DNA from: a virus
Reading direction: 5' to 3' (one strand)
Virus record (IMG/VR): IMGVR_UViG_3300046462_000906
Coordinates: 1-34,455 of that record
Length of the DNA stretch: 34,455 nucleotides
The position numbers and the translations under genes were made by a program. How positions within the stretch are numbered: the stretch's first letter is position 1; each line of letters opens with the position of its first letter. Below, piece after piece: positions 23,407 through 30,355 of the stretch. Below the pieces are notes generated by a model that was given only the letters and a program-made list of their open reading frames with translations, did no database searches and was not told where the DNA came from.

Positions 23407-23979
23407 ATGACGAAAGAGCTGCCGCGGCCATTGGTGCGGGTCTGGATAGAGTTCAATCGGCGGGAAGGCCTCGCCATTGTGCTGCCGGACGACGCGCCCC
23501 CCGAGGTGCTGGTCACCGGCACCCGGATCTGCTTTTACGAGCGTAATGAGACTGAATGGCGGGGAGGCGTGGCAATCGTGCGCCGCGGCGAAAAGTCTCC
23601 GTGGGTTGCCGACATCGAAGGCACGATCGATGAATATCCGGAATATAAGGAAAGCGAAAGTCAGGAGGTCAGGGACGCCAGATTTCCTCGCTGGCGAGGG
23701 GTTCCGCGCGAGTGGAGGCGAGGATTGATAGCGATTCCGAGCGACTTCAACATGATGGACGAACAGTGGGTCGTTGTGCTGAATCTCGAGCGCACGCCTC
23801 CCGAAGTGCTGGTCCCTGGCACGCGGGTCGTCCTTCACGAGACTTGCGGCCTTGAGTGTGAGGCTATCGTGCGGCGTGGAAGAGATTTTCCCTGGGTGGC
23901 AGAAGTGATCAGGGAGACAGTCGTGGACCACAGCGACGATGAAAGCAATGACGACAAGTACCGTCCGGCAAAATCCTAG
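23407..23979 (+). CDS. internally duplicated hypothetical protein (possible partner of 22440-23363)
   Basis: 190 residues from ATG 23407, 43 bp after the previous stop; weak ribosome binding site, probably co-transcribed. Two copies of one module: PPEVLVTGTR (31-40) and PPEVLVPGTR (131-140) are exactly 100 residues apart. AIVRRGEKSPWVADI (56-70) is matched by AIVRRGRDFPWVAEV (153-167). Each module looks like a small beta barrel. An acidic tail (H-S-D-D-E-S-N-D-D) ends the protein. Cytoplasmic, no catalytic motif. Its duplicated design and position suggest a binding or neutralising partner of the upstream gene; this is inference. Confidence 0.6.
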   Translation: MTKELPRPLVRVWIEFNRREGLAIVLPDDAPPEVLVTGTRICFYERNETEWRGGVAIVRRGEKSPWVADIEGTIDEYPEYKESESQEVRDARFPRWRGVPREWRRGLIAIPSDFNMMDEQWVVVLNLERTPPEVLVPGTRVVLHETCGLECEAIVRRGRDFPWVAEVIRETVVDHSDDESNDDKYRPAKS

Positions 23980-24037
23980 CCGTCCAGGCAAAAGACCCTG
24001 ACGATAGGATCTCACCCGCGTCGGGCGTTATCTTTAC

Positions 24038-24135
24038 CCTTGACCCTCAGTTTCTTGGCGACCACGCCCCGTGGTATAGGAGAAAAGCCACAGTTGGAAT
24101 TACGCCCCGCCGGGAAACCGCGCGGGCTTTTTGCT
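24038..24135 (+). ncRNA. promoter-hairpin-terminator element, copy F (diverged)
   Basis: TTGACC 24040-24045 and TTGGCG 24055-24060, again 15 bp apart, then a 16-bp spacer and TAGGAG 24077-24082. The small hairpin keeps CCA/TGG. The terminator stem is shortened (CCCGC/GCGGG) but gains a better T tract (TTTTT). The most diverged full-length copy; it may be decaying or specialised. Confidence 0.5.
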
Positions 24136-24266
24136 GTCGCACGCCGCCATACGGGGGAGCGTGACGGGTCGAGACGGCGACGCTCGATGAAGCCCTCGAC
24201 CCGCAAGATGAAGTTCCTGCAAATTGCCTGTTTTCGTCCTGCTTTTATCAGGGCGCCGAAGAAACG

Positions 24267-24378
24267 CGATCATGAGTCTTGACACGCGTTTTTTTGACGA
24301 ACGCCGGAAAGTGGTGTAGGAGAAAATCCACAGTTGGAATTGCGCCCGCCGGGAAACCGAGCGGGCGCTTTGCGTTTC
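24267..24378 (+). ncRNA. promoter-hairpin-terminator element, copy G
   Basis: TTGACA 24279-24284, TTGACG 24294-24299, 17-bp spacer, TAGGAG 24317-24322, hairpin TCCA/TGGA, terminator stem 24342-24349 with 24361-24368, cap CGG-GAAA-CCG, then TTTGCGTTT. It shares upstream flank and first 35 bp almost exactly with copy E. It lies 200 bp before the scaffold gene. Confidence 0.62.
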
Positions 24379-24430
24379 GGCTCCCGCCAATAGGGGTAAT
24401 TGGCGCGCAAGCGAGGCTATTGCCAGCAGC

Positions 24431-24535
24431 CATCCTTCGAGACGCCGCACGCAAGTCGGCTTTAGCCGACCTGCGCATCAAAGTCGCCGATCTCGGGTAA
24501 ACCCGAAATCGGTGCGCGGCTCCTCAGGATGAGGT
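24431..24535 (+). repeat. palindromic repeat split by the two-hairpin element
   Basis: Left arm CCTTCGAGACGCCGC (24434-24448) and right arm GCGCGGCTCCTCAGGATGAGG (24514-24534) belong to the repeat family at 9536-9591 and 22225-22266. The two-hairpin element sits between them. Confidence 0.6.
24447..24517 (-). repeat. two-hairpin element, copy 2 (inverted)
   Basis: Reverse-complement match to 11906-11980: AAGTCGGCT hairpin at 24451-24474 (one mismatch) and GATCTCGGG hairpin at 24488-24511 (one mismatch), bounded by GCAC and TGCGC. It lies 60 bp before the scaffold gene. Confidence 0.72.
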
Positions 24536-24577
24536 CCGTTGGTGGGCGCTCTATTTTAACAACACAACGAGGACGAT

Positions 24578-25696
24578 ATGGAAAACGAAACCACCGCCGA
24601 TCTCGGCGGGCAGACGGATATTGTCGAGCGCGCGGCGGGCGGCGAGGGCGCCTTGTCGGTGCGCGCGGCGGCCAATTCGCTGGTCGACACGCGGCGCAAG
24701 GACGTCGCGCCCAAGGACGACGACGATAAGGACGATGCAAAACAACAGCCGGGCGCGGCGCGCGAACGCGCGACCGTCGGCGAGCAGGAATCGACCCCGC
24801 AAGGGGACGACACCGGCCCGGAAGCGGTCCCCGGTGAGACGCAAGAAGCCGATCCGGAGCCCAAGGCTCCGCCCATCGAGCCTCCGAGGTCTTGGACGAA
24901 GGAAGACAATGAGCTTTTCAAGGGCCTCCCTCGCGAGACGCAAGAACGCCTTGTGGAACGCGAGCGGTCGCGCGAAAGCGATTTTCTCCGCCGTCAGAAC
25001 GAAGCCGCCGACAAGCTCAAGGGCCTCACCGCCAAGGAGCAGCAGGCGGAACAACTACGGACCCACTACGAGCAGGCCCTCCCGACGCTGCTGCAGGCTT
25101 TGCAGCAGCAACAGGCGGGCGAGTTCGCGGATATCACGTCGATCGCGGAAGTCGAGCGCCTGGCGCGCGAGGACTGGCCCCGCTACGTCCTGTGGGACGC
25201 GCAGCAAAAGAGGATCGCTGCCGTCGCGCAGGAGATGCAGGCCAGCCAGCGGCGCCGGGAGAGCGAGAATTCCGCGCGGTGGAACACCTTCTCGCACGAG
25301 CAGGATTCCCTTTTCCTCGAAAAGGCGCCTGAATTCGCAAGCGACAAGGATGCCTTCGCCAAGGCCGCGCACGGGGCGGCCGGGTTGCTCAGGGACCTGG
25401 GCTTCACGGACGCCGAGTTGGCAGAGATGTGGCATGGCAAGCGAACCGTTTCGCTGCGCGATCACCGCATCCAGCTCCTGCTTCGCGACGGCGTGAAATA
25501 CCGCGACGCTCAGGCGGCGGCCAAAAAGGCCGCCGCCCGGCCCGTACCCAACGTCCAACGGCCCGGCCCGGCCGCGCCCCGCAACGCGGACGCGGACGAG
25601 CGACTCAAAGCCCTCGATCAACGTCTCACCAACTCCGGCAGTCTGCGGGACGCCGCGGCGGCTCTCGCCGCCCGGCGCGCCGCCAGCCGCCGCTGA
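24578..25696 (+). CDS. phage capsid scaffolding protein
   Basis: 372 residues, GAGGA 4 bp upstream of ATG 24578. Acidic, glutamine-rich and helical, as expected for a scaffold. Residues 1-105 are disordered and Asp/Glu/Pro-rich. W-T-K-E-D-N-E-L-F-K-G-L-P-R-E-T-Q-E-R-L (107-126) is a motif common in these proteins, followed by a long coiled coil (130-240). The C-terminal part ends R-L-K-A-L-D-Q-R-L-T...S-L-R-D-A-A-A-A-L-A-A-R-R, the basic helix that typically binds coat protein. Immediately followed by the capsid gene, the usual partner. It would direct procapsid assembly and then leave. Confidence 0.85.
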   Translation: MENETTADLGGQTDIVERAAGGEGALSVRAAANSLVDTRRKDVAPKDDDDKDDAKQQPGAARERATVGEQESTPQGDDTGPEAVPGETQEADPEPKAPPIEPPRSWTKEDNELFKGLPRETQERLVERERSRESDFLRRQNEAADKLKGLTAKEQQAEQLRTHYEQALPTLLQALQQQQAGEFADITSIAEVERLAREDWPRYVLWDAQQKRIAAVAQEMQASQRRRESENSARWNTFSHEQDSLFLEKAPEFASDKDAFAKAAHGAAGLLRDLGFTDAELAEMWHGKRTVSLRDHRIQLLLRDGVKYRDAQAAAKKAAARPVPNVQRPGPAAPRNADADERLKALDQRLTNSGSLRDAAAALAARRAASRR

Positions 25697-25712
25697 CAAA
25701 GGACCAAACCAA

Positions 25713-26669
25713 ATGGCACTTCCCACCAATACCTTCACGACCTACACGGCGGTCGGCAATCGCGAGGATCTGAGCGACATGATCTACCGCATTGACCCGA
25801 CCGATACCCCGTTCATGACCGCGATCGACAAGGCCAAGGCCTCGGCGGTCAATCATGAATGGCAGACCCAGGCGCTCGCGGCGGCAAATACCGCCAACGC
25901 CCAGCTCGAAGGCGACGACGCCGCGGCGGACGCCACGACGCCGACCGTGCGGCTCGGCAACATCTGCCAGATCTCGCGCAAGGTGCCGCAGGTTTCCGGC
26001 ACCCAGCAGGCCGTCGAGCATGCCGGCCGCGACAACGAGATGGCCTACCAGGAGATGCTCAAGGGCCTCGAGCTCAAGCGCGACATGGAGGCGATCCTGG
26101 TCGGCACCAACCAGGCCAAGAATGCCGGCACCTCCTCGGTGGCGCGCGTGACCGCCTCGGTGCTCTCCTGGACCAAGTCGAACACCTCGAAAGGCGCCGG
26201 CGGCGCCGATCCTTCGGCTGCCGACGGCACGGGGACGCGCACCGACGGTACCCAGCGGGTGTTCACCGAGGCGAACCTGAAGACCGTTCTCCAGTCGATC
26301 TGGAACAACGGCGGCAAGCCCGACACCATCATGACGGGCGGCTTCAACAAGCAGGTTTTCTCGACCTTCACGGGCCGCGCCTCGCCGATCGAGGAGGCCA
26401 AGTCCAAGAAGATCACCGCCTCGGTCGACGCCTACGAGTCCGATTTCGGCACCCTCAAGGTGGTGGCGAATCGCTTCTCGCGGCCGCGCGACGTGCTGGT
26501 CCTGCAGACCGACATGTGGGCGCTCGCCTACCTGAACGGCCGCAAGATGGTGTCGATGCCGCTCGCCAAGACCGGCGACAGCGAGCGCCGCGAGGTGCTG
26601 TCCGAATACGCGCTCGAGGCCCGCAACGAAAAGGCCTCCGGCGGCGTGTTCGACAACACCACGTCGTAA
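25713..26669 (+). CDS. major capsid protein (SU10-like/DUF5309 type)
   Basis: 318 residues, AAGGA ribosome binding site, 16 bp after the scaffold stop. Opening M-A-L-P-T-N-T-F-T-T-Y...N-R-E-D-L-S-D-M-I-Y-R-I-D-P-T-D-T-P-F-M-T-A-I is the signature of the SU10-like major capsid family, as are H-E-W-Q-T-Q-A-L (49-56), N-I-C-Q-I-S-R-K-V and the E-L-K-R-D-M-E-A region. The C-terminus has R-D-V-L-V-L-Q-T-D-M-W-A-L-A-Y-L-N-G-R. HK97-fold coat protein; no N-terminal delta domain or protease is apparent, as scaffolding is separate. Followed by two hairpins that probably set its transcript level apart from the downstream genes. Confidence 0.93.
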   Translation: MALPTNTFTTYTAVGNREDLSDMIYRIDPTDTPFMTAIDKAKASAVNHEWQTQALAAANTANAQLEGDDAAADATTPTVRLGNICQISRKVPQVSGTQQAVEHAGRDNEMAYQEMLKGLELKRDMEAILVGTNQAKNAGTSSVARVTASVLSWTKSNTSKGAGGADPSAADGTGTRTDGTQRVFTEANLKTVLQSIWNNGGKPDTIMTGGFNKQVFSTFTGRASPIEEAKSKKITASVDAYESDFGTLKVVANRFSRPRDVLVLQTDMWALAYLNGRKMVSMPLAKTGDSERREVLSEYALEARNEKASGGVFDNTTS

Positions 26670-26681
26670 CGGCCGGCCTTC

Positions 26682-26705
26682 CCTCTCCCCGCAAGCGGGG
26701 AGAGG
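26682..26705. repeat. hairpin-forming repeat (CCTCTCCCCGC type)
   Basis: Perfect 11-bp arms with an AA turn, 13 bp after the capsid stop. This sequence type is a very common intergenic repeat in Rhizobiales; it may protect the transcript end. Confidence 0.6.
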
Positions 26706-26731
26706 TGAGGGCAGCGGCGAGTAGCGAACCA

Positions 26732-26758
26732 AAAAGGCGCCCATGGGCGCCTTTTCAT
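26732..26758 (+). terminator. intrinsic terminator after the capsid gene
   Basis: Perfect 11-bp arms (26732-26742 with 26745-26755) beginning with AAAA and ending with TTTT, then CATTTTC. The A/T flanks make it work in both directions. It separates the scaffold-capsid transcript from the head-tail genes. Confidence 0.8.
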
Positions 26759-26822
26759 TTTCCGGTGTGCGAGCCGCAATCGCGGCCCCTTCCGAGCGAA
26801 ACCAGACCACAAGGAGACACCT

Positions 26823-27188
26823 ATGGCCTATCCGACCAACCGCACCATCAAGACCGTCGATCTCACCGCCTATTCGCCGAGCGTTGGCGCAACACCGGTT
26901 GCGGCCTATGTCCGCATCCCGTTCCGCTGCCAGATCCTGCAGGCGAGCTCGGTGCTCGGCGGCGCGATCACGACCGCTGACTCGCTGGTGGCCTGCGCCG
27001 TCAATGGCGGCGCGGCCTTCGCGACCATCGATATCGTGCAGCCCGGCTCAGCCGCCGGCCAGGTCAACACGGCGCTGCCAACCGCCGCGACCTATGCCAA
27101 CGAAAACGACTCCATCGCCTTCACGCCGAGCGGCGCGGGCGGGGCGAATATTTCGGCCGCCTTCTCACTCACCATCCGCCAGCTTTGA
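26823..27188 (+). CDS. small phage head protein (unidentified)
   Basis: 121 residues, AAGGAG 7 bp before ATG 26823. Beta-rich, with Ala/Thr/Gly-rich strands (A-Y-V-R-I-P-F-R-C-Q-I-L-Q-A-S, D-I-V-Q-P-G-S-A-A-G) and no charge clusters. Position directly after the major capsid gene fits a decoration or head-stabilising protein. It resembles in composition and strand pattern the next gene product. No family name can be assigned with confidence. Confidence 0.65.
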   Translation: MAYPTNRTIKTVDLTAYSPSVGATPVAAYVRIPFRCQILQASSVLGGAITTADSLVACAVNGGAAFATIDIVQPGSAAGQVNTALPTAATYANENDSIAFTPSGAGGANISAAFSLTIRQL

Positions 27189-27200
27189 GGGGCGATCGCC

Positions 27201-27686
27201 ATGCAAGTCTGGAACCCCTCGGCCAGCTTCACGCGGCCGAACGACACGACGGCTTATGCGGCCGGCGACCTGGTGGCGAACGCCACCGCGGCCGGCGCGG
27301 TCGTGCCGCTGCAAATCCCGCTCGGCAACCAGTTTCCGAACGGCATGACGCGACTGACCCGCGCCCGGCTGGTCAAGAGCGGCACCGGCGTCGTCAATGC
27401 GAGCTTCCGCGTCCACCTCTACGAAACGGCACCCACCCCGGCGAACGGCGACAACGCCGCATGGTCGACCGACCAGGCGGCGCATTGGCTGGGCAACATT
27501 GATATCGCGTCGATGCTGGCCTTCACCGACGGTGCGGCCGGCACGGGTTCCGCTCCGGCGGGCTCGGAGATGTTCCTGCGGCTCGCCGGCAAGACCGTCT
27601 ATGCGCTGCTCGCCGCGCTCGGCGCCTATGCGCCGGCCGCCAACGAGACCTTCACGCTCACCCTCGAAGACGTGTCGGATTACTGA
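27201..27686 (+). CDS. small phage virion protein (unidentified)
   Basis: 161 residues from ATG 27201, 12 bp after the previous stop. Starts M-Q-V-W-N-P-S-A-S-F-T-R-P-N-D-T-T-A-Y-A-A-G-D-L-V-A-N, a pattern I have seen in virion proteins encoded after capsid genes in rhizobial and other proteobacterial prophages. Central F-R-V-H-L-Y-E-T-A-P and C-terminal F-T-L-T-L-E-D. Predicted beta sandwich. Probably a head protein or head-tail connector accessory. The stop overlaps the next start by one base. Confidence 0.65.
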   Translation: MQVWNPSASFTRPNDTTAYAAGDLVANATAAGAVVPLQIPLGNQFPNGMTRLTRARLVKSGTGVVNASFRVHLYETAPTPANGDNAAWSTDQAAHWLGNIDIASMLAFTDGAAGTGSAPAGSEMFLRLAGKTVYALLAALGAYAPAANETFTLTLEDVSDY

Positions 27687-27973
27687 TGAGCACGGTCCTG
27701 CCGCGCATCCATCTCCATAACGATGGGCGCGCCCTGACGATCGAGCACGTGCAGGACGTCGAGCCCATCCTCAAGCGCAACAAGGCGCTGCAGGGCGAGC
27801 CGCAGAAGAGCGACTGGGGCCGCCACATCGCGACCATTCCCAATGTGATCCTGGTCCAGTGGATGAACCAGGAGGGCGCCGACGTGCTGCGGATGTCGAG
27901 CGACGAGTTCGGGGCCTTCATTCGCAAAAAGCTGGCCGATCCCGATTGGCGCCATTTGAGGACCGACAAGTGA
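27686..27973 (+). CDS. small phage head-tail protein (unidentified)
   Basis: 95 residues, ATG 27686 inside the previous TGA. Sequence I-P-N-V-I-L-V-Q-W-M-N-Q-E-G (51-64), then L-R-M-S-S-D-E-F-G-A-F-I-R-K-K-L-A-D-P-D-W-R-H-L-R-T (68-93) is a conserved signature of a small protein found between capsid and adaptor genes in this phage group. Mixed alpha/beta. Function not established. Its stop overlaps the next GTG. Confidence 0.72.
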   Translation: MSTVLPRIHLHNDGRALTIEHVQDVEPILKRNKALQGEPQKSDWGRHIATIPNVILVQWMNQEGADVLRMSSDEFGAFIRKKLADPDWRHLRTDK

Positions 27974-28575
27974 CGATACAGACCTATGCGGACCTGCAAG
28001 CCGCCGTCGGCAATTGGCTGGCGCGCGCGGACCTGACCGCGACCATTCCGGATTTCATCATGTTGTTCGAGACCGTCGCCAACCGCCGGCTGCGCCTGCG
28101 CCAGCAGGAAACCACGGTGACGCTCACGCCGTCGTCGGGGGTTGCCACGCTGCCGGCGGATTATCTCGCCTGGCGCCGTCTGACCTGGACTGGCGCATTC
28201 CCGCGCGAGCTCGACTACGCGCATCCCTCCTACCTGCGGGCGCTGTTCGCGACCGGCGCGCCGGGCGATCCGCGGCTGTTCACCATCGAAGGCGCCACCC
28301 TCACGGTGCGGCCCGCCAGCGATACGGCGCTCACCTTCGACTATTTTCAAAAAATCCCAGCCCTGTCGGGCACGACCACGACCAACTGGCTGCTGGCCTG
28401 CGCGCCCGACGTCTACCTCTTCGGCGCGCTCGCCGAGGCGCATGGCTTCGTCAAGGATACCGACAGCCTCATGTTGTGGGGCGGTCGGCGGGACGCGATC
28501 TTCGACGAGCTCGAGCGGCTCGACGCCAAAACGCGCGGACCCGCCGCGATCCGGGTCATGGGGGCGACGCCGTGA
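27970..28575 (+). CDS. phage head-tail adaptor protein
   Basis: 201 residues from GTG 27970, overlapping the previous stop; the longer frame upstream lies inside the preceding gene. Begins Q-T-Y-A-D-L-Q-A-A-V-G-N-W-L-A-R-A-D-L, then P-D-F-I-M-L-F-E-T-V-A-N-R-R-L-R-L, the helical start of gp4/gp6-like adaptor proteins. Next come T-L-P-A-D-Y-L-A-W-R-R-L and a helix near the C-terminus with D-V-Y-L-F-G-A-L-A-E-A-H. It should form the ring beneath the portal and connect it to the tail machine. Neighbour order (capsid, small proteins, adaptor, gp10-like) supports this. Confidence 0.85.
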   Translation: MTIQTYADLQAAVGNWLARADLTATIPDFIMLFETVANRRLRLRQQETTVTLTPSSGVATLPADYLAWRRLTWTGAFPRELDYAHPSYLRALFATGAPGDPRLFTIEGATLTVRPASDTALTFDYFQKIPALSGTTTTNWLLACAPDVYLFGALAEAHGFVKDTDSLMLWGGRRDAIFDELERLDAKTRGPAAIRVMGATP

Positions 28576-30044
28576 CGCTCGTCCCCTTCACCGAATGGCG
28601 CCCCGATGTTTCCGACTTCCAGGCTCAGGTCACCAGCGAGATATCGAACGTGCTCCCGCGCGGCGACGGCTACGGCCCGTTCCCCGATTTCTCCGCCTAT
28701 ACGGCGGGCCTGCCGGGCGTGTGCCGCGGCTTCTTCAAGGCGATCAATACCGACGGCTCGGTGGCAATCTTCGCCGCGACCGCGACCCGGCTTTACCGGC
28801 TCAACAACACCAACCAGAGCTGGACCGATGTCAGCAAGGGCGGCAGCGGGGGCGGGGGCTATTCGTCGGTCTCCTCGACCGACAACTGGCAGTTCGTCCA
28901 GTTCGTCAACCGCGTGATCGCGGTGCAGGCCAACACGGCGCCGCAAAGCTTCGACCTCACGTCATCGAGCCTTTTCGCCGATCTCGCCGGCTCGCCGCCG
29001 CAGGCGCGCTACGTGTCGATCGTGGGCTATTTCGTGGTGCTGAGCGGGCTCCTGAACAATCCGTACCGGGTGCAATGGTCGGCGCTCGGCGATCCCACCG
29101 GCTGGACGCCGGCGCTGAATTCGTCCGACTTCCAGGACCTGCCGGACGGCGGCGTCGTGCGCGGGGTCGCGGGCGGGGAGTATGGCAACATCTTCCAGGA
29201 CACCGCGATCCGCCGCCTGATCTATGCGCCAGGCTCGCCCGTCGTCTTCCAGATCGAGCGCATCTCGGACGACCGCGGGCTCTATGCGCCCTATTCGCTG
29301 ATCCGTTCGGGCGACCAGATCTTCTTTCTCGGCCCGCAGGGATTTCAGCAAATGGATCCATCCGGCTATCCGCGGCCGATCGGCAAGGAGAAGGTGGACC
29401 GCACCTTCTTCGCCGATCTTGACGCCGGCAACCTGCAGCTCGTGCTGGGCGCGTCCGATCCGCGCCATAACCGGGTCTTCTGGGTCTATAAATCGAACAG
29501 CGGCACGGCCGGGCTGTTCGACAAGCTCCTGTGTTACGACTACGTGCTGCAACGCTGGGCGCCGATCGCGATGCGCGGCGAGTATCTGGGCTCGCTTTCG
29601 CAGCCGGGCCTGACGCTGGAGAACATCGACAGCATCTCGTCGTCGATCGACGCCCTGGTCCCCTCGCTCGACAGTTTCTCCACCTCGGTCACGCCCGAAG
29701 CCGGGATGTTCGATCCGTCGCATCGTCTCGGCTTCTTTCGCGGCGCCAATCTGGAAGCCGCGATGGCGACCGGCGCGCAGGCGATCGGGGAGGGCAGGCG
29801 GGTGTTCGTGCGCGGGCTGCGGCCGGTCACTGATGCGCCCACGGTGTTCGGCTCGACCGGCATGCGCGAGCGCCTCGACTCGGCAGAAGCCTTCCTGGCC
29901 GAGCAACAAATGGATGCCACCGGCACCGTCCCGCAGCGGGCATCCACCCGCTTCGCGCGCGGCAAGCTGCGCATCCCGGCGGGGACGGCCTGGAATTTCG
30001 CGACGGGGGTCGACCCCGAGGTCGTGCAGGAAGGAACGCGATGA
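28572..30044 (+). CDS. P22 gp10-like tail/packaged-DNA stabilisation protein
   Basis: 490 residues from GTG 28572, overlapping the previous stop by four bases. N-terminus F-T-E-W-R-P-D-V-S-D-F, then a beta-propeller-like series of strands: A-T-A-T-R-L-Y-R-L-N-N (70-80), W-Q-F-V-Q-F-V-N-R-V-I-A-V-Q (107-120), P-Q-A-R-Y-V-S-I-V-G-Y-F-V-V-L-S-G (138-154), F-Q-D-L-P-D-G-G-V-V-R-G, I-F-F-L-G-P-Q-G-F. These match what is known of the P22 gp10/T7 gp12-type nozzle proteins that plug the portal channel. About 30 residues at the end are Arg/Gly-rich. Good agreement in length with family. Confidence 0.82.
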   Translation: MTLVPFTEWRPDVSDFQAQVTSEISNVLPRGDGYGPFPDFSAYTAGLPGVCRGFFKAINTDGSVAIFAATATRLYRLNNTNQSWTDVSKGGSGGGGYSSVSSTDNWQFVQFVNRVIAVQANTAPQSFDLTSSSLFADLAGSPPQARYVSIVGYFVVLSGLLNNPYRVQWSALGDPTGWTPALNSSDFQDLPDGGVVRGVAGGEYGNIFQDTAIRRLIYAPGSPVVFQIERISDDRGLYAPYSLIRSGDQIFFLGPQGFQQMDPSGYPRPIGKEKVDRTFFADLDAGNLQLVLGASDPRHNRVFWVYKSNSGTAGLFDKLLCYDYVLQRWAPIAMRGEYLGSLSQPGLTLENIDSISSSIDALVPSLDSFSTSVTPEAGMFDPSHRLGFFRGANLEAAMATGAQAIGEGRRVFVRGLRPVTDAPTVFGSTGMRERLDSAEAFLAEQQMDATGTVPQRASTRFARGKLRIPAGTAWNFATGVDPEVVQEGTR

Positions 30045-30355
30045 CAGCTTATGTCCTGTCTCCCGACGAACAGGATCGCCGCAAGGTCAATACCGCGATC
30101 AATCAGCTCGCGCAGGGGCGCTCGAACGCGGCCGGCACGGTGACGCTCGCCGTGAACCAGGCCAGCACGACGGTCACGGCGCAGAATTGCGGCGCAGGCA
30201 GTGTCGTCCTGCTCTCAGCCCTCACCGCGCATGCGGCGGCCGAGATCGGCAACGGGACGATCTGGATGGGCGCGGTCGCCAAGGGATCCTTCACGCTCAC
30301 CCATGCCAACAATGCGCAGAACGACCGCACCTTCGGATGGGTGGCGCTTGGTTGA
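30041..30355 (+). CDS. small phage virion-type protein (unidentified)
   Basis: 104 residues, ATG 30041 overlapping the previous stop. Helical N-terminus (Y-V-L-S-P-D-E-Q-D-R-R-K-V-N-T-A-I-N-Q-L-A-Q-G-R) followed by a beta-rich domain (V-T-L-A-V-N-Q-A-S-T-T-V...S-F-T-L-T-H-A-N-N). This two-part design is common in short tail-associated proteins of this phage group. Function unknown. Confidence 0.65.
   Translation: MTAYVLSPDEQDRRKVNTAINQLAQGRSNAAGTVTLAVNQASTTVTAQNCGAGSVVLLSALTAHAAAEIGNGTIWMGAVAKGSFTLTHANNAQNDRTFGWVALG

Larger units (their letters stand above)
23980..24577. other. 598-bp intergenic region with element copies F and G and nested repeats
   Basis: No protein gene. In order: copy F (diverged), about 130 bp of unassigned sequence, copy G (complete), then a palindromic repeat split by the inverted second copy of the two-hairpin element. 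It ends with the ribosome binding site of the scaffold gene (GAGGA at 24569-24573). Confidence 0.65.

Noticed and set aside
22069-24378. Insertion sequence or transposon flanked by direct repeats
   Set aside because: No transposase gene between the copies, and the flanking repeats are structured promoter-terminator units rather than terminal inverted repeats; treated as a possible recombination cassette only.
25626-26810. 394-residue open frame opposite the capsid gene
   Set aside because: Shadow of the capsid frame with typical Arg/Gly/Leu composition; the plus-strand product is a clear capsid protein.
28014-30044. 676-residue reading of the gp10-like gene starting inside the adaptor gene
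   Set aside because: The first 186 codons lie fully within the adaptor gene in another frame and are Arg-rich; GTG 28572 overlaps the previous stop as in the rest of the operon.
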